NCBI GenBank assembly: GCA_021731815.1
Contig: JAKFWO010000025.1
Location: 1 to 35,290, forward strand
DNA length: 35,290 nucleotides
Direction: 5' to 3'
From: Hyphomonadaceae bacterium
GTDB lineage: Bacteria > Pseudomonadota > Alphaproteobacteria > Caulobacterales > Aquidulcibacteraceae
Of this stretch, positions 16,846 to 27,209 are shown in pieces. Each line of letters begins with the position of its first letter. Position 1 is the first letter of the stretch. Made by a program: the position numbers and the translations under genes. A model generated the notes under the pieces. The model worked only from the letters and a program-made list of their open reading frames with translations. It was not told the origin of the DNA and ran no database searches.

Positions 16846-18060
16846 ATGACAATCCCACCTCCCCGCTCTCCCGGCGATCCCGCAACCTGGCGGCCTGCCA
16901 CGCAGGCCGTGCGGGGCGGGCTTGAACGCGGGCCGCATGGCGAGACCAGCGAAGCCATTTTCCTCAATTCCGGCTTCACCTATGACAGCGCCGAAATCGC
17001 CGAGGGCCGCTTCACGGGTGATGCACCCGGCCATGTCTATTCGCGCTATTCCAATCCCAATCTCTCGATGTTTGAGACGCGGATGGCACTGCTGGAGGGA
17101 TCGGAGGCCGCGCGTGCCACCGGCTCGGGCATGGCGGCGGTGACGGCGAGCCTGCTCGCCCTCCTCCGGGCCGGGGACCATGTGGTGGCGGCGCGCGCTT
17201 TGTTCGGGTCCTGCCGCTGGGTGATCGAGCATTTCCTGCCACGTTTCGGGGTCGAATCCACATTGGTGGACGGGGCCGACCCACGCGCCTGGGAAATGGC
17301 CGTTCGCAAGAATTCGCGGGCCTTTTTCCTCGAAACCCCGGCCAATCCGACTCTCGCCATCGTGGATATCCCGGCAATCGCCAAAATCGCCCGGGCAGCG
17401 GGTGCCAAACTCATTGTCGACAATGTGTTCGCCACGCCCATCTTCCAGAAACCCTTGCTGCTGGGGGCCGATATCGTGGTCTATTCCGCGACCAAGCATA
17501 TTGACGGCCAGGGCCGCGTGCTCGGCGGCGTAATCTGCGGGAGCCAGCAATTCATCGATGGCGATCTCAAGGACATCTGCCGCCATACCGGCCCGGCCCT
17601 GTCGCCCTTTTCGGCATGGATTTTGGCCAAGGGGCTGGAGACGCTGGATCTGCGTGTGCGGCGCCAATCAGAGACCGCAGCCCTGCTCGCCGATCTTCTC
17701 GCCGACGCCCCGGGTATCGCCCGGGTCTTCTATCCCGGCCGAACCGACCATCCCGGCCATGCCATCGCGAGGGCCCAGATGAGCGGCTTTTCCAACCTCA
17801 TCGCCTTCCGCATGAAAGGCGGCAAGGCGGCGGCCTTTGCGTTTCTCAATGCGCTGGGGATCGTCGACATTTCCAATAATCTCGGTGATTCCAGAAGCCT
17901 CGCCACCCATCCCGCGACGACCACCCACCGCAATATGAGCCCCGGAGCCCGTGCCGAAATCGGCGTGAGCGAGGATCTCATCCGGCTCTCGGTCGGGCTC
18001 GAGGACCCGGCCGACCTTGCCGCGGATATGAATGCGGCGCTGGGGGTCGCCGGCGGCTGA
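16846..18060 (+). CDS. metZ: O-succinylhomoserine sulfhydrylase
   Basis: A 404-residue PLP enzyme of the Cys/Met-metabolism family that makes homocysteine from O-succinylhomoserine and sulfide. Typical segments are YSRYSNPNLSMFE (phosphate-binding Tyr/Arg), the ATGSGMAAVTASLLALLRAGDH region, DNVFATPIFQKPL and the PLP lysine in YSATKHIDGQGRVLGG (K217), with the C-terminal RLSVGLEDPADL. The GQGRVLGG after the lysine and overall length fit MetZ rather than cystathionine gamma-synthase. The ATG at 16846 is preferred over a TTG six bases upstream; the ribosome binding site is weak. A very small exported or regulatory function nearby is not seen; the gene appears monocistronic. Confidence 0.93.
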   Translation: MTIPPPRSPGDPATWRPATQAVRGGLERGPHGETSEAIFLNSGFTYDSAEIAEGRFTGDAPGHVYSRYSNPNLSMFETRMALLEGSEAARATGSGMAAVTASLLALLRAGDHVVAARALFGSCRWVIEHFLPRFGVESTLVDGADPRAWEMAVRKNSRAFFLETPANPTLAIVDIPAIAKIARAAGAKLIVDNVFATPIFQKPLLLGADIVVYSATKHIDGQGRVLGGVICGSQQFIDGDLKDICRHTGPALSPFSAWILAKGLETLDLRVRRQSETAALLADLLADAPGIARVFYPGRTDHPGHAIARAQMSGFSNLIAFRMKGGKAAAFAFLNALGIVDISNNLGDSRSLATHPATTTHRNMSPGARAEIGVSEDLIRLSVGLEDPADLAADMNAALGVAGG

Positions 18061-18082
18061 CATGGACGCCAGATCCAGAATA

Positions 18083-18113
18083 TTGCAAAAACCTGTGCAA
18101 AATTAGCTATAAA
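18083..18113 (+). promoter_or_regulatory. possible promoter for the 77-residue ORF
   Basis: TTGCAA at 18083 and TATAAA at 18108 are separated by 19 bp in an AT-rich stretch just upstream of the small ORF at 18176. The long spacer makes this only a candidate. Confidence 0.3.
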
Positions 18114-18175
18114 ACCGCACTGCCGGCGAATCTCAATATCATCCGCCTGGACACGCCAGAGACTGGAGAGAGTTC

Positions 18176-18409
18176 ATGCAAGCGGGTACCAAACGAAAAC
18201 TGCCTCAGCTATCAACGAAACCACCAGAAGTCCGCGCGGACGAAGTCAGTGCACTCTATGCTGACACATTCGACACAATGACCTCGACATTAAAAGCACT
18301 TGGTTTCTACGAGAGGCTAACAAACGGCGAGATGCTGAACGAAGAAGAATGGGGAGTGGTCGAAACCGCTTTCAACCGCGCGATCATGATAAAGGACTAC
18401 AATTCATGA
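18176..18409 (+). CDS. small hypothetical protein
   Basis: A 77-residue protein of no family I recognise. The ATG follows TGGAGAGAGTTC, a good ribosome binding site, supporting a real gene. The N-terminus is basic and polar (TKRKLPQLSTKPPEVR) and the rest looks helical and acidic (DEVSALYADTFDTMTSTLK, NEEEWGVVETAFNRAI). No signal peptide or membrane segment. Its last 13 nt overlap tail-to-tail with the membrane protein gene on the other strand. Base composition is visibly AT-richer than the flanking metabolic genes, suggesting acquisition by transfer. Confidence 0.65.
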   Translation: MQAGTKRKLPQLSTKPPEVRADEVSALYADTFDTMTSTLKALGFYERLTNGEMLNEEEWGVVETAFNRAIMIKDYNS

Positions 18410-18999
18410 AACCAGGTCAAGATACTAAAATATGGGACTGACACGGCAAGCAGGAACCCTCCAATCATCGCTCCTGCGCAGGCCCCTCTCATGAAAGGCT
18501 TGGATTCATCCAAGGACAACCAGATCCTTGATGCATCGCGTTCATCCGACGAACCACCATTTTGGACCGGAAGTGCGATACTCTCAACTTCAATAATCAA
18601 CCGCTCATCAAACTCTTTGCGGAAAACCTGAGCCTTGGCAACGATTTCGCTTTCAGTCGGATAACGCTTTTCAAATCGGCCGTAAAACCTGTCCAATTTG
18701 TCAAAAATCGCCGAGACCGCCTTTACGTAACGATCTACCGAGGTCGCGTGAGATCGGATAAAATCGAATCTCGTTGAATGTAATCTGATAATTTCCGGGC
18801 ACATCCAATCGTAAATAAACAAACCGGTCGCGAGAATTGTAACCGCAAGCACCAGAATATCCGTCTTCACATTTCCATCAAACGGCGGCGAAACAGCAAA
18901 CTCCACGACGCCAGACAGCCAGTAGGTGACCGGCACCGCCGGATACAAAACCCGAAGCCAAGCGCTCCGGCACACAATTCGCAGCCGCGCCCAGCCCAT
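18397..18999 (-). CDS. hypothetical membrane protein with SLATT-like architecture
   Basis: About 200 residues. Two hydrophobic helices near the N-terminus (VLYPAVPVTYWLSGVVEFAV and ILVLAVTILATGLFIYDW) are followed by a long helical, charged cytoplasmic region (about residues 68-150, with SVDRYVKAVSAIFDKLDRFY) and a third helix near the C-terminus (GAMIGGFLLAVSVPYFSIL). Two helices followed by a helical soluble region resembles SLATT-type proteins, which are proposed pore-forming effectors, but this is an architectural impression only. The ATG at 18999 has a GGGG element 8 nt upstream; GTG codons at 19002 and 19005 are alternatives. A short overlapping frame at 18878-19063 begins with another hydrophobic stretch, so a frameshifted longer N-terminus is possible. 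Confidence 0.7.
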   Translation of the reverse strand: MGWARLRIVCRSAWLRVLYPAVPVTYWLSGVVEFAVSPPFDGNVKTDILVLAVTILATGLFIYDWMCPEIIRLHSTRFDFIRSHATSVDRYVKAVSAIFDKLDRFYGRFEKRYPTESEIVAKAQVFRKEFDERLIIEVESIALPVQNGGSSDERDASRIWLSLDESKPFMRGACAGAMIGGFLLAVSVPYFSILTWFHEL

Positions 19000-19067
19000 C
19001 ACCACTGCCCCGCATCAGCCAATGACTGCCAAATCCATACAACAAAAACGTCAGCCAGGTCACGAAC

Positions 19068-19496
19068 CTACCGCGTTACATGGAATTGACTTGATACGAT
19101 ATCTTTGATCCCATTGTACAAAACACGTTTCAGACGTTTATTCTTTCTGTCCGGAGCAACCCCTCGGCTGGCTCTCTCATTGGCAAGTTCCTGTGTGGCC
19201 AGAACCTCTGCCAACGCTTGACAATAAGGCTCAACGTTCACTTTTCTGGCAAGATGGTTGTTTCTTATCCTTCGTTCTGGCTCGTCCATTGGAAGTGCTT
19301 TATTTTTACACAAACGGTGGTAGAGACGTTTGTTGAATTGTGTCTTGACAATGCTTTCCAGTCTTGCCGCCTGAAATGGCACCAACCCCTCGGCTTTCCT
19401 TTGACACTCACCAAAGACATAGATATTGAAATCAATGCGCGTCTTGATTTCCTCAAACTGGTCCCAAGTAATGTAGGACAATGATGTTTGTGTCAT
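19068..19496 (-). CDS. hypothetical basic protein
   Basis: A 142-residue soluble protein I do not recognise. It is rich in Lys and Arg, particularly in the second half (DEPERRIRNNHLARKV, DRKNKRLKRVLYNGIK), and appears largely helical, so nucleic-acid binding is possible. The ATG is preceded by AAGGA at about 9-nt spacing. It lies 68 nt upstream of the membrane protein gene on the same strand and probably forms a two-gene transcript with it. Codon use is less GC-biased than in neighbouring metabolic genes, as for the rest of this small island. Confidence 0.65.
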   Translation of the reverse strand: MTQTSLSYITWDQFEEIKTRIDFNIYVFGECQRKAEGLVPFQAARLESIVKTQFNKRLYHRLCKNKALPMDEPERRIRNNHLARKVNVEPYCQALAEVLATQELANERASRGVAPDRKNKRLKRVLYNGIKDIVSSQFHVTR

Positions 19497-19610
19497 TACT
19501 GGCGTCCTTTGCCACCGAACTGAGCGGAACGATCTTATCTCATTGCGTGGGTATCAGGACGAAGGTCTTCGGTCAAGAACCGCGCCATCCTCGGAACAAG
19601 CTCCACCCCC

Positions 19611-21482
19611 TCAAAACACCCGAACCTTCAGCCCAAGGAACCCCGAAAGCCCGGGCGTGCCGAAACCGGCGACATCCTCATAATCGGAATCACTGGCATT
19701 CTCGACGCGCAAGGTCAGTTCCACCCGCTCGCTGAACTGAAAGGCGGCATGGAGGTCGAGCCGCACAAAGCCACCGATCTCGCGGGCGAAATCGCGCTCG
19801 CTTCCGTTGAGAAACAGACGGCCCCCAAAACTCAGGCGCTGAAAGCCGGTGAAATCGAGGTCGATCACGCCCTGATGGCGGGGAATGCGGAAATTTTGCT
19901 GGCCGCTGTCGCGGTCGAAAGCGCGGGTGAAGCTGTAGCTCAGCCCGGCGCGCAGGCCGCGCCACTGGCTCGTGCCGGCCACTTCCACACCCTCGGCCCG
20001 GTTGCGCGCGAGATTGGCATAGACGGCATCGAAGGTCACAGGATCGAAGTCGAACACGATCTGATCGCGCACATCGCGGCGGAACCACACGGCATCGAAA
20101 TGCCAGCCTGTGCCGATGGTCTGGGCAAGGCCGATCTCCCAGCCCGCCGATTGTTCGGGGGCGAGTGCGGGATTGGGTCGGGCAAAGCCGCCGCCGGTGA
20201 TCTCGTCGACCGAAGGCGCGCGGAACCCTTCCGCCCAATTGCCGCGCAGGGCCGCGCCCGCCCACAGGCTGAGTCGCCCGCCGCCTTCGCCTGTCACGCG
20301 CGCGCCAAAGCTCTGCTCGTTTTCGTGGCGGATCGCGCCTTCCAGCGTGAGCCGGTCGAAAAACACCCCGCGATAGAGCGCAAACAGCGCCCGCGACTTG
20401 CGGACACCGCCGGAAAATCCGCCGAATTCGGGCGCGGCCCTTGTGGTGAGGCCCTCGATATCCGCCCCGAGCAAGAGCGTGAATTCCTCCGCCGGGCGGG
20501 CCTCGGCCTCAAACCGGCCCAGCACTCTTTCGCCGGAGAATTGCTCGAAGAACCCGCCGGGAAATTCCCTTCGCGTCCGGGCATAGAGACCTTGCGTCGA
20601 GAGCCTGAATGCCCCGCCCTCCGAGCGCCAGCGCAAGGCGGCGTCGAACAGATTCTGGCTGGTGCGCGAAATCTGGTCGCTATCGGCCTCAAATGCGTCA
20701 AATTCGGTAAATCCCTGCGTCGAGCGTGCGCCGAGATCGAGGACGAGCCCCGCCCCCGCCTCCCATTGCAGCCGACCGAGGAAATTGCCGATCCGCGCGC
20801 CGTCGCGCTCGCTCCCGCCATTGAAGGCCGAAAATCCCCCGCTGCGCCGAATGCCGCCAGAGCCCCATACCCGCAGCGGCCCGGCCGAGAATCCGCCCGA
20901 AAGCTCTCCTTGCGCGGTGCCGAATGAGCCCGCCTCCACGGCCGCGCGCAGCCCCTCTTCCCGGCGCGTGACGATGGATATCACGCCGCCAATCGCTTCG
21001 CTGCCCCAGATGGCACCGCCCGCCCCGCGCAGGATTTCGATGCGCTCGACGGCGGAGGCATCGAGAAAGGCAAAATTGAAGCCGCCAAAGGCCGATGGGT
21101 CATTGACCGGCGCACCATCGATCAGCACCAGGGTCTGGTTGGAACCCGCCGCCCCGCGCAGGAACACCGCCGATGTCTGGCCCGGCCCGCCATTGCCCGA
21201 CACGGTCACGCCGGGAACGCCGCGAAGGGAATCGAGCGCCGTGACGGCCTGAATGCGTTCAATATCGGCGCGCGTGATTTGGGTAAGGCTCGCCGCGCCC
21301 AAGGGTGCCGCGAGCCGCAAGGCGGTGACCGTCAGCGCCTCATCGCCTGAGGATTCTGTGGCCGATATGGAATCGTCGGTGCCGGTTTCCTGCACCAATG
21401 CATGGGCCGGAACGTGTCCGGCCGCGACCAGGCAAAACGCGAGCGAAACAGATGCGAGAGTGCGAGGGGAGAAAAAAGACAT
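19611..21482 (-). CDS. btuB: TonB-dependent vitamin B12 receptor, BtuB-like
   Basis: A 623-residue outer-membrane receptor. It has a signal peptide (LASVSLAFCLVAAGHVPAHA), a TonB box (ALTVTAL, residues 49-55), a plug with IERIQAVTALDSLRGVPGVTV, RGAAGSNQTLVLIDGAPVND and VERIEILRGAGGAIWGSEAIGG, and a barrel ending in a terminal phenylalanine (LGLKVRVF), as needed for outer-membrane assembly. BtuB-like features are the compact length and the VLIDGAPVND plug motif. The decisive evidence for cobalamin as substrate is the cobalamin riboswitch in its leader. The ATG at 21482 follows GGAGATGTCCCGTC. No periplasmic or inner-membrane BtuFCD genes are next to it in this window. Confidence 0.93.
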   Translation of the reverse strand: MSFFSPRTLASVSLAFCLVAAGHVPAHALVQETGTDDSISATESSGDEALTVTALRLAAPLGAASLTQITRADIERIQAVTALDSLRGVPGVTVSGNGGPGQTSAVFLRGAAGSNQTLVLIDGAPVNDPSAFGGFNFAFLDASAVERIEILRGAGGAIWGSEAIGGVISIVTRREEGLRAAVEAGSFGTAQGELSGGFSAGPLRVWGSGGIRRSGGFSAFNGGSERDGARIGNFLGRLQWEAGAGLVLDLGARSTQGFTEFDAFEADSDQISRTSQNLFDAALRWRSEGGAFRLSTQGLYARTRREFPGGFFEQFSGERVLGRFEAEARPAEEFTLLLGADIEGLTTRAAPEFGGFSGGVRKSRALFALYRGVFFDRLTLEGAIRHENEQSFGARVTGEGGGRLSLWAGAALRGNWAEGFRAPSVDEITGGGFARPNPALAPEQSAGWEIGLAQTIGTGWHFDAVWFRRDVRDQIVFDFDPVTFDAVYANLARNRAEGVEVAGTSQWRGLRAGLSYSFTRAFDRDSGQQNFRIPRHQGVIDLDFTGFQRLSFGGRLFLNGSERDFAREIGGFVRLDLHAAFQFSERVELTLRVENASDSDYEDVAGFGTPGLSGFLGLKVRVF

Positions 21483-21607
21483 GACGGGACATCTCCGCGC
21501 CCTGAGGCCAGGACGAAGCCGCCGCCGCGGACCATCCGCGGGGCGTTGCGATGTCGCTTCCCGGATTTCATTCCGCGCCCGCGATTGACCCTGACCGCAA
21601 GCGGAGC

Positions 21608-21828
21608 GACGGCGAGGGCAGGTCTCCCGGCTTGCGGCTCATTGCGGGCGGTCCGCCTTCCCGGCCTTTGGGGGCTCATCCGAGCCAAACCCCTGCGCCA
21701 GTGGCATGATGGACCGCCTGCTCCCCGCTTACGGTTGCAGGCACAGCTGCGGATGTGGGATTGACGGGAAATTTTCCGCCTGCCCTTCGCCGCATTCCCT
21801 TTTCACCCCGTCGCCGGGGACCCTCGGG
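21608..21828 (-). promoter_or_regulatory. cobalamin riboswitch
   Basis: Read on the minus strand, the leader shows the conserved cobalamin riboswitch elements in order: GGTCCCCGG, GGTGAAAAGGGAAT, AAAATTTCCCG, a GCCTGCAACCGTAAGC segment, CATGCCACTGG, GGGAAGGCGG and the B12 box AGCCGGGAGACCTGCC near 21618-21634. It ends about 125 nt before the btuB start codon, leaving room for an expression platform. It should repress the receptor when adenosylcobalamin is plentiful. Boundaries are approximate. Confidence 0.95.
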
Positions 21829-21882
21829 ACCATAATGGCAAAAGCGGCCCCTTTCCGCAAGCAACGCCCCCAGCTTTCCGCA

Positions 21883-21925
21883 GCAGCTCAGGCAGCGCAG
21901 GCAGCCTCAGGCAGCCTCAGGCATT
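21883..21925. repeat. short tandem repeat at the 3' end of serA
   Basis: Four degenerate 9-10 bp units of the form gcagcctcag run across the serA stop codon (21917) into the gap before the riboswitch. The last units overlap the final codons of serA. Confidence 0.7.
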
Positions 21926-23524
21926 CTCCGCGCCGCCAAATCCGAGCGCCTTGACTTCCTTGACATGGGCGAGACCCGCCACGCGGGCGACCACATCCGC
22001 CGGAACCGCCGCATCCACCCCGATCACCGCCAGCGCATCCTCGCCCCGCCCGGTGCGGCCGAGATGAAAGGTCGCGATATTGACCCCCGATTCGCCCAGA
22101 TTCGTGGCGAGCGCGCCGATCACGCCCGGCTTGTCGCGGTTGCGGGTGAACAGCATGAAGGGCTGGAAGGGGGCTTCGAGCGGAATATCGTCCATTTCGG
22201 CGATTCGTGGCTCCTGGCCGACCAGCACGCCGGCGAAACTGCGGCGCTTGCCCTGCTGGGTCACCACCAGCCGCACGCGGCTGTCATAGGTCGCCGAGGT
22301 CTCCTGAAGGGTTTCCGCTAGCGTCAGCCCGCGTTCCTTCGCCATGGCCGGGGCCGAGACCATATTGACATCCTGCAACATCGGCCGCAGCAGCCCGGCC
22401 AAAGCCGCCGCAGTCAGTGGCCTGACATTGAGCCGCGCGACTTCGCCCTCATAGCGGATCTCCACGCCCTCGATCGGCCCATCGACCAATTGCCCGGCAA
22501 GCAGGCCAAGCTTCTCGGCCAGCCCGACAAAGGGCCGCAGCCGCGGGGCTTCCTCGGCCGAGATCGAGGGCATGTTGAGCGCATTGGTCACCGCCCCGAA
22601 CAGCAGGAAATCGGCCATTTGCTCGGCGACCTGGAGGGCAACATTTTCCTGGGCCTCCACGGTCGAGGCCCCCAGATGGGGCGTGGCCGTGAAATTCGGG
22701 GCCCCGAACAACGGATTGTCCTTCGCGGGCTCGGTGGAAAACACATCGAACGCCGCCGCCCCCACCTGGCCGCTGTCGAGCGCCGCACGCAAGGCCGTCT
22801 CATCCACCAGCCCGCCACGCGCGCAATTGACCAGAAGAACGCCCGGCCGCGTTTTGGCCAGCGCCTCGGCCGACAGGATATTGCGGGTCTTTTCGGTCAG
22901 CGGCGTGTGCAGCGAGATGGCATCGGCGCGCGCCAGCAGCTCCTCGAGCTCCACCCGTTCAACGCCGAGTTCGAGCGCCCGCTCCGCGCTCAGAAAAGGA
23001 TCATAGGCGATCACCTTCATCTTCAGGCCCTGGGCGCGATCGGCAACGATGCCGCCAATATTGCCGCATCCGATGAGGCCGAGCGTTTTTGCGTAGAGTT
23101 CGAAGCCGAGAAAGCGGTTCTTCTCCCATTTGCCGGCTTGCGTCGAGGCATCGGCCGCCGCCAATTGCCGGGCAGCAGCAAACAGCATGGCGATCGCGTG
23201 TTCGGCCGTGGTGATCGAATTGCCGAAGGGCGTGTTCATCACGACGATTCCCCTGGCGGTCGCGGCCGGGATGTCGATATTGTCGACCCCGATCCCCGCC
23301 CGGCCGATCACCCGAAGCCTTTTGGCGGCCGCGATCACCTCCTTGTTGGCGCGGGTGGCGCTGCGCACCGCCAGACCGTCATATTCGCCGATAATGGCCA
23401 GCAATTCCTCCTTGCCGAGCCCGGTCTTTTGATGGGCGATGAGCCCGCGACGGGTGAAGATGGCAAGGGCGGCAGCGGATAATTCATCGGCGATCAGGAT
23501 TTTGGGCGGCATATCAGCGGACAT
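21917..23524 (-). CDS. serA: D-3-phosphoglycerate dehydrogenase
   Basis: A 535-residue long-form SerA, catalysing the first committed step of serine synthesis. The catalytic/NAD domains show VIGRAGIGVDNIDI, the nucleotide motif GLIGCGNIGG (149-158), NCARGGLVDE with the catalytic arginine and TPHLGAST with the catalytic histidine. An intervening ASB-type domain is followed by a C-terminal ACT domain (RDKPGVIGALATNLGESGVN). The ATG at 23524 is chosen; TTG 23542 and ATG 23512 are in frame and none has a strong ribosome binding site. It follows serC by 60 nt on the same strand, forming a serC-serA operon. ACT-mediated serine feedback is known in the family, not shown here. Confidence 0.96.
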   Translation of the reverse strand: MSADMPPKILIADELSAAALAIFTRRGLIAHQKTGLGKEELLAIIGEYDGLAVRSATRANKEVIAAAKRLRVIGRAGIGVDNIDIPAATARGIVVMNTPFGNSITTAEHAIAMLFAAARQLAAADASTQAGKWEKNRFLGFELYAKTLGLIGCGNIGGIVADRAQGLKMKVIAYDPFLSAERALELGVERVELEELLARADAISLHTPLTEKTRNILSAEALAKTRPGVLLVNCARGGLVDETALRAALDSGQVGAAAFDVFSTEPAKDNPLFGAPNFTATPHLGASTVEAQENVALQVAEQMADFLLFGAVTNALNMPSISAEEAPRLRPFVGLAEKLGLLAGQLVDGPIEGVEIRYEGEVARLNVRPLTAAALAGLLRPMLQDVNMVSAPAMAKERGLTLAETLQETSATYDSRVRLVVTQQGKRRSFAGVLVGQEPRIAEMDDIPLEAPFQPFMLFTRNRDKPGVIGALATNLGESGVNIATFHLGRTGRGEDALAVIGVDAAVPADVVARVAGLAHVKEVKALGFGGAENA

Positions 23525-23584
23525 AAGGGTGCTCTGTGACAAAAGGCGCGCGCAGGCGCGGGAAGATTCAGCTAAAATGCGGGC

Positions 23585-24793
23585 TCAAAACGCTGCGAGT
23601 TCGGAAGCAAGTGTCGCAAAGGCCCAGTCGAGCCATGGAATGAGCGCCTCGACATCCGAACGCTCGACCGTTGCCCCACACCAGATGCGCAGGCCCGGCG
23701 GCGCGGCGCGATAGGAGCCGGCATCGAGCGCCACCCCTTCCTGTTCGAGCAATGCGGCGAATTTCTTCGCAAATTGCGTCTGGCCTGAATCGGACAAGGC
23801 GGTGACGCGCGGATCGACGATCCTGAGGCACAGGCCGGTATTGGAAGCCGTCTCCGCCCGTTCCGCGAGATTGGCGATCCATGGCGTGCGCGCAATCCAT
23901 TCATGGAGCGCGCCCGCATTGGCATCGGCGCGCGCCATCAGCACGGGAAGCCCGCCAATGCGTTCGGCCCAGCCCAGCGCATCAAGCCAGTCCTCGACCG
24001 CCAGCATCGAGGGCGTATTGATGGTCGCACCCTGAAACAATTCCTCGTCGAGTTTGCCCTTCTTCGTCATGCGGAAAATTTTTGGCAAAGGACGGTCGGG
24101 CTGAAAGCTTTCGAGCCGGGCGACGGCGCGCGGCGAGAGCGCCAGCATGCCATGTCCGCCTTCACCGCCCAGTGCTTTCTGCCAGGACAGGGTCACGACA
24201 TCGCATTTACCCCAGTCGATGGGCTGGGCGAAGGCAGCGCTTGTGGCATCATTGATGGCAAGTCCGTGGCGATCGGCCGGGATCCAGTCGAAATCGGGAA
24301 TTTTGACCCCCGAAGTCGTGCCGTTCTGGGTAAAAATGAAATCGGCTTCCGGCCGCAGGGCAGAAAAATCCGGCAATTGGCCATAGGGAGCCTTGTGGAC
24401 CCGGGAATCGAGCCTGAGCTCGGTCACCACATCGGTCACCCATTCCTCGCCAAAACTCTCCCAGGCAAAGATATCGACCGGGCGCGGCCCCAACAGCGAC
24501 CACAGGGCCATCTCCACGGCTCCGGTATCGGAGGCCGGAACAATGGCCAGCCGGTATTCCGCCGGCATGCCGAGAAGCTGATGCGTGCGGGTGATCGCGG
24601 CTTCGAGTCTGGATTTTCCGGGCACTGAGCGGTGCGATCGGCCCACAACCGCGCCGGCAAGCGCTTGCGGTGTCCAGCCGGGCCGTTTGCGCGCCGGCCC
24701 GGAGGAAAAACGCGGATCGGCGGGGCGGAGATCCGGGCGCGGAATTTCCCTGTGAGGATCTGTGTGAGGATCTGTGTGAGGATCTGTCGTCAC
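23585..24793 (-). CDS. serC: phosphoserine aminotransferase
   Basis: A PLP enzyme of about 402 residues that converts 3-phosphohydroxypyruvate to phosphoserine, the step after SerA. It is of the alphaproteobacterial type: FSSGPARKRPGW at the N-terminus, GAVVGRSHRS, VPASDTGAVEMALW, and the PLP lysine in TLSWQKALGGEGGHGM. The start is debatable. A GTG at 24793 has GGGAG about 8 nt upstream and is preferred; the frame also has an ATG at 24808 with no properly spaced site. The first residues are three TDPH units encoded by a 12-bp tandem repeat, an oddity absent from family members I know. It is followed by serA after 60 nt. Confidence 0.95.
   Translation of the reverse strand: MTTDPHTDPHTDPHREIPRPDLRPADPRFSSGPARKRPGWTPQALAGAVVGRSHRSVPGKSRLEAAITRTHQLLGMPAEYRLAIVPASDTGAVEMALWSLLGPRPVDIFAWESFGEEWVTDVVTELRLDSRVHKAPYGQLPDFSALRPEADFIFTQNGTTSGVKIPDFDWIPADRHGLAINDATSAAFAQPIDWGKCDVVTLSWQKALGGEGGHGMLALSPRAVARLESFQPDRPLPKIFRMTKKGKLDEELFQGATINTPSMLAVEDWLDALGWAERIGGLPVLMARADANAGALHEWIARTPWIANLAERAETASNTGLCLRIVDPRVTALSDSGQTQFAKKFAALLEQEGVALDAGSYRAAPPGLRIWCGATVERSDVEALIPWLDWAFATLASELAAF
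24751..24788. repeat. 12-bp tandem repeat in the serC 5' end
   Basis: Three perfect copies of tgtgaggatctg at 24751, 24763 and 24775. On the coding strand they give TDPH-TDPH-TDPH directly after the start codon of serC, in frame. Confidence 0.92.
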
Positions 24794-26764
<1,971 letters not shown>

Positions 26765-26879
26765 GAGCTGGCGGGAGTTAGCGGGTCATCGCGGGTTGCA
26801 AGCTTGCCCGAATTTCGGCCACGCTGTTGGTTGTCTTTCAACGGACAGGGCAATCCATTGTTGTCATGGAAATATTTTT

Positions 26880-26959
26880 GCGCTCTCGCGGAGGCCGTCA
26901 AGGACGCGCCGCAGGCGCGCAGCGAAGCTGTAAATCCTTGACGCCCTCCGCGAGAGCGC
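26880..26959. repeat. long nested hairpin downstream of guaB
   Basis: The arm 26880-26904 pairs with 26935-26959 over 25 bp with one mismatch (GCGCTCTCGCGGAGG start). The loop holds a second small hairpin (CGCGCC/GGCGCG). There is no T-run directly after the stem, so it is not a classical terminator; a palindromic mobile repeat or an RNA-processing/stability element is possible. The rest of the 500-nt gap 26711-27209 holds no gene. Confidence 0.85.
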
Positions 26960-27096
26960 TATCGTTCTATTATGAAAACAAAGTCTTATTGAAACCATGG
27001 TCGGGTCAGTCCGGCGCGATTACGGTTCCGTCAGTGATTTTCGTCGCGTCCAATTATCTGACGACGATAACCACAAGCCGCCCAAAATTCCAAACC

Positions 27097-27205
27097 AGAG
27101 CATTTTCAAGGAAATCCGAGCCGAATGTCTGCATTGAAAATGCCCGGATTCAATGATCTGGAGCGCGTTCAGGCGAAAACCGGACTCCGGTTTTTCTGAA
27201 CGCTC
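27097..27205. repeat. inverted copy of the 113-bp double-hairpin repeat
   Basis: The reverse complement of the repeat at 4701-5040, with a few substitutions and small deletions. It begins AGAGCATTTTCAAGGAAATC and ends near GAACGCTC, lying immediately downstream of the dCTP deaminase stop codon (27210). Confidence 0.9.
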
Positions 27206-27209
27206 ACAT

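Noticed and set aside
18878-19063. A 61-codon frame starting GTG at 19063 with a hydrophobic N-terminus
   Set aside because: It overlaps the 200-residue membrane protein in another frame and ends in a non-protein-like tail; I mention it only as a possible frameshifted N-terminus.
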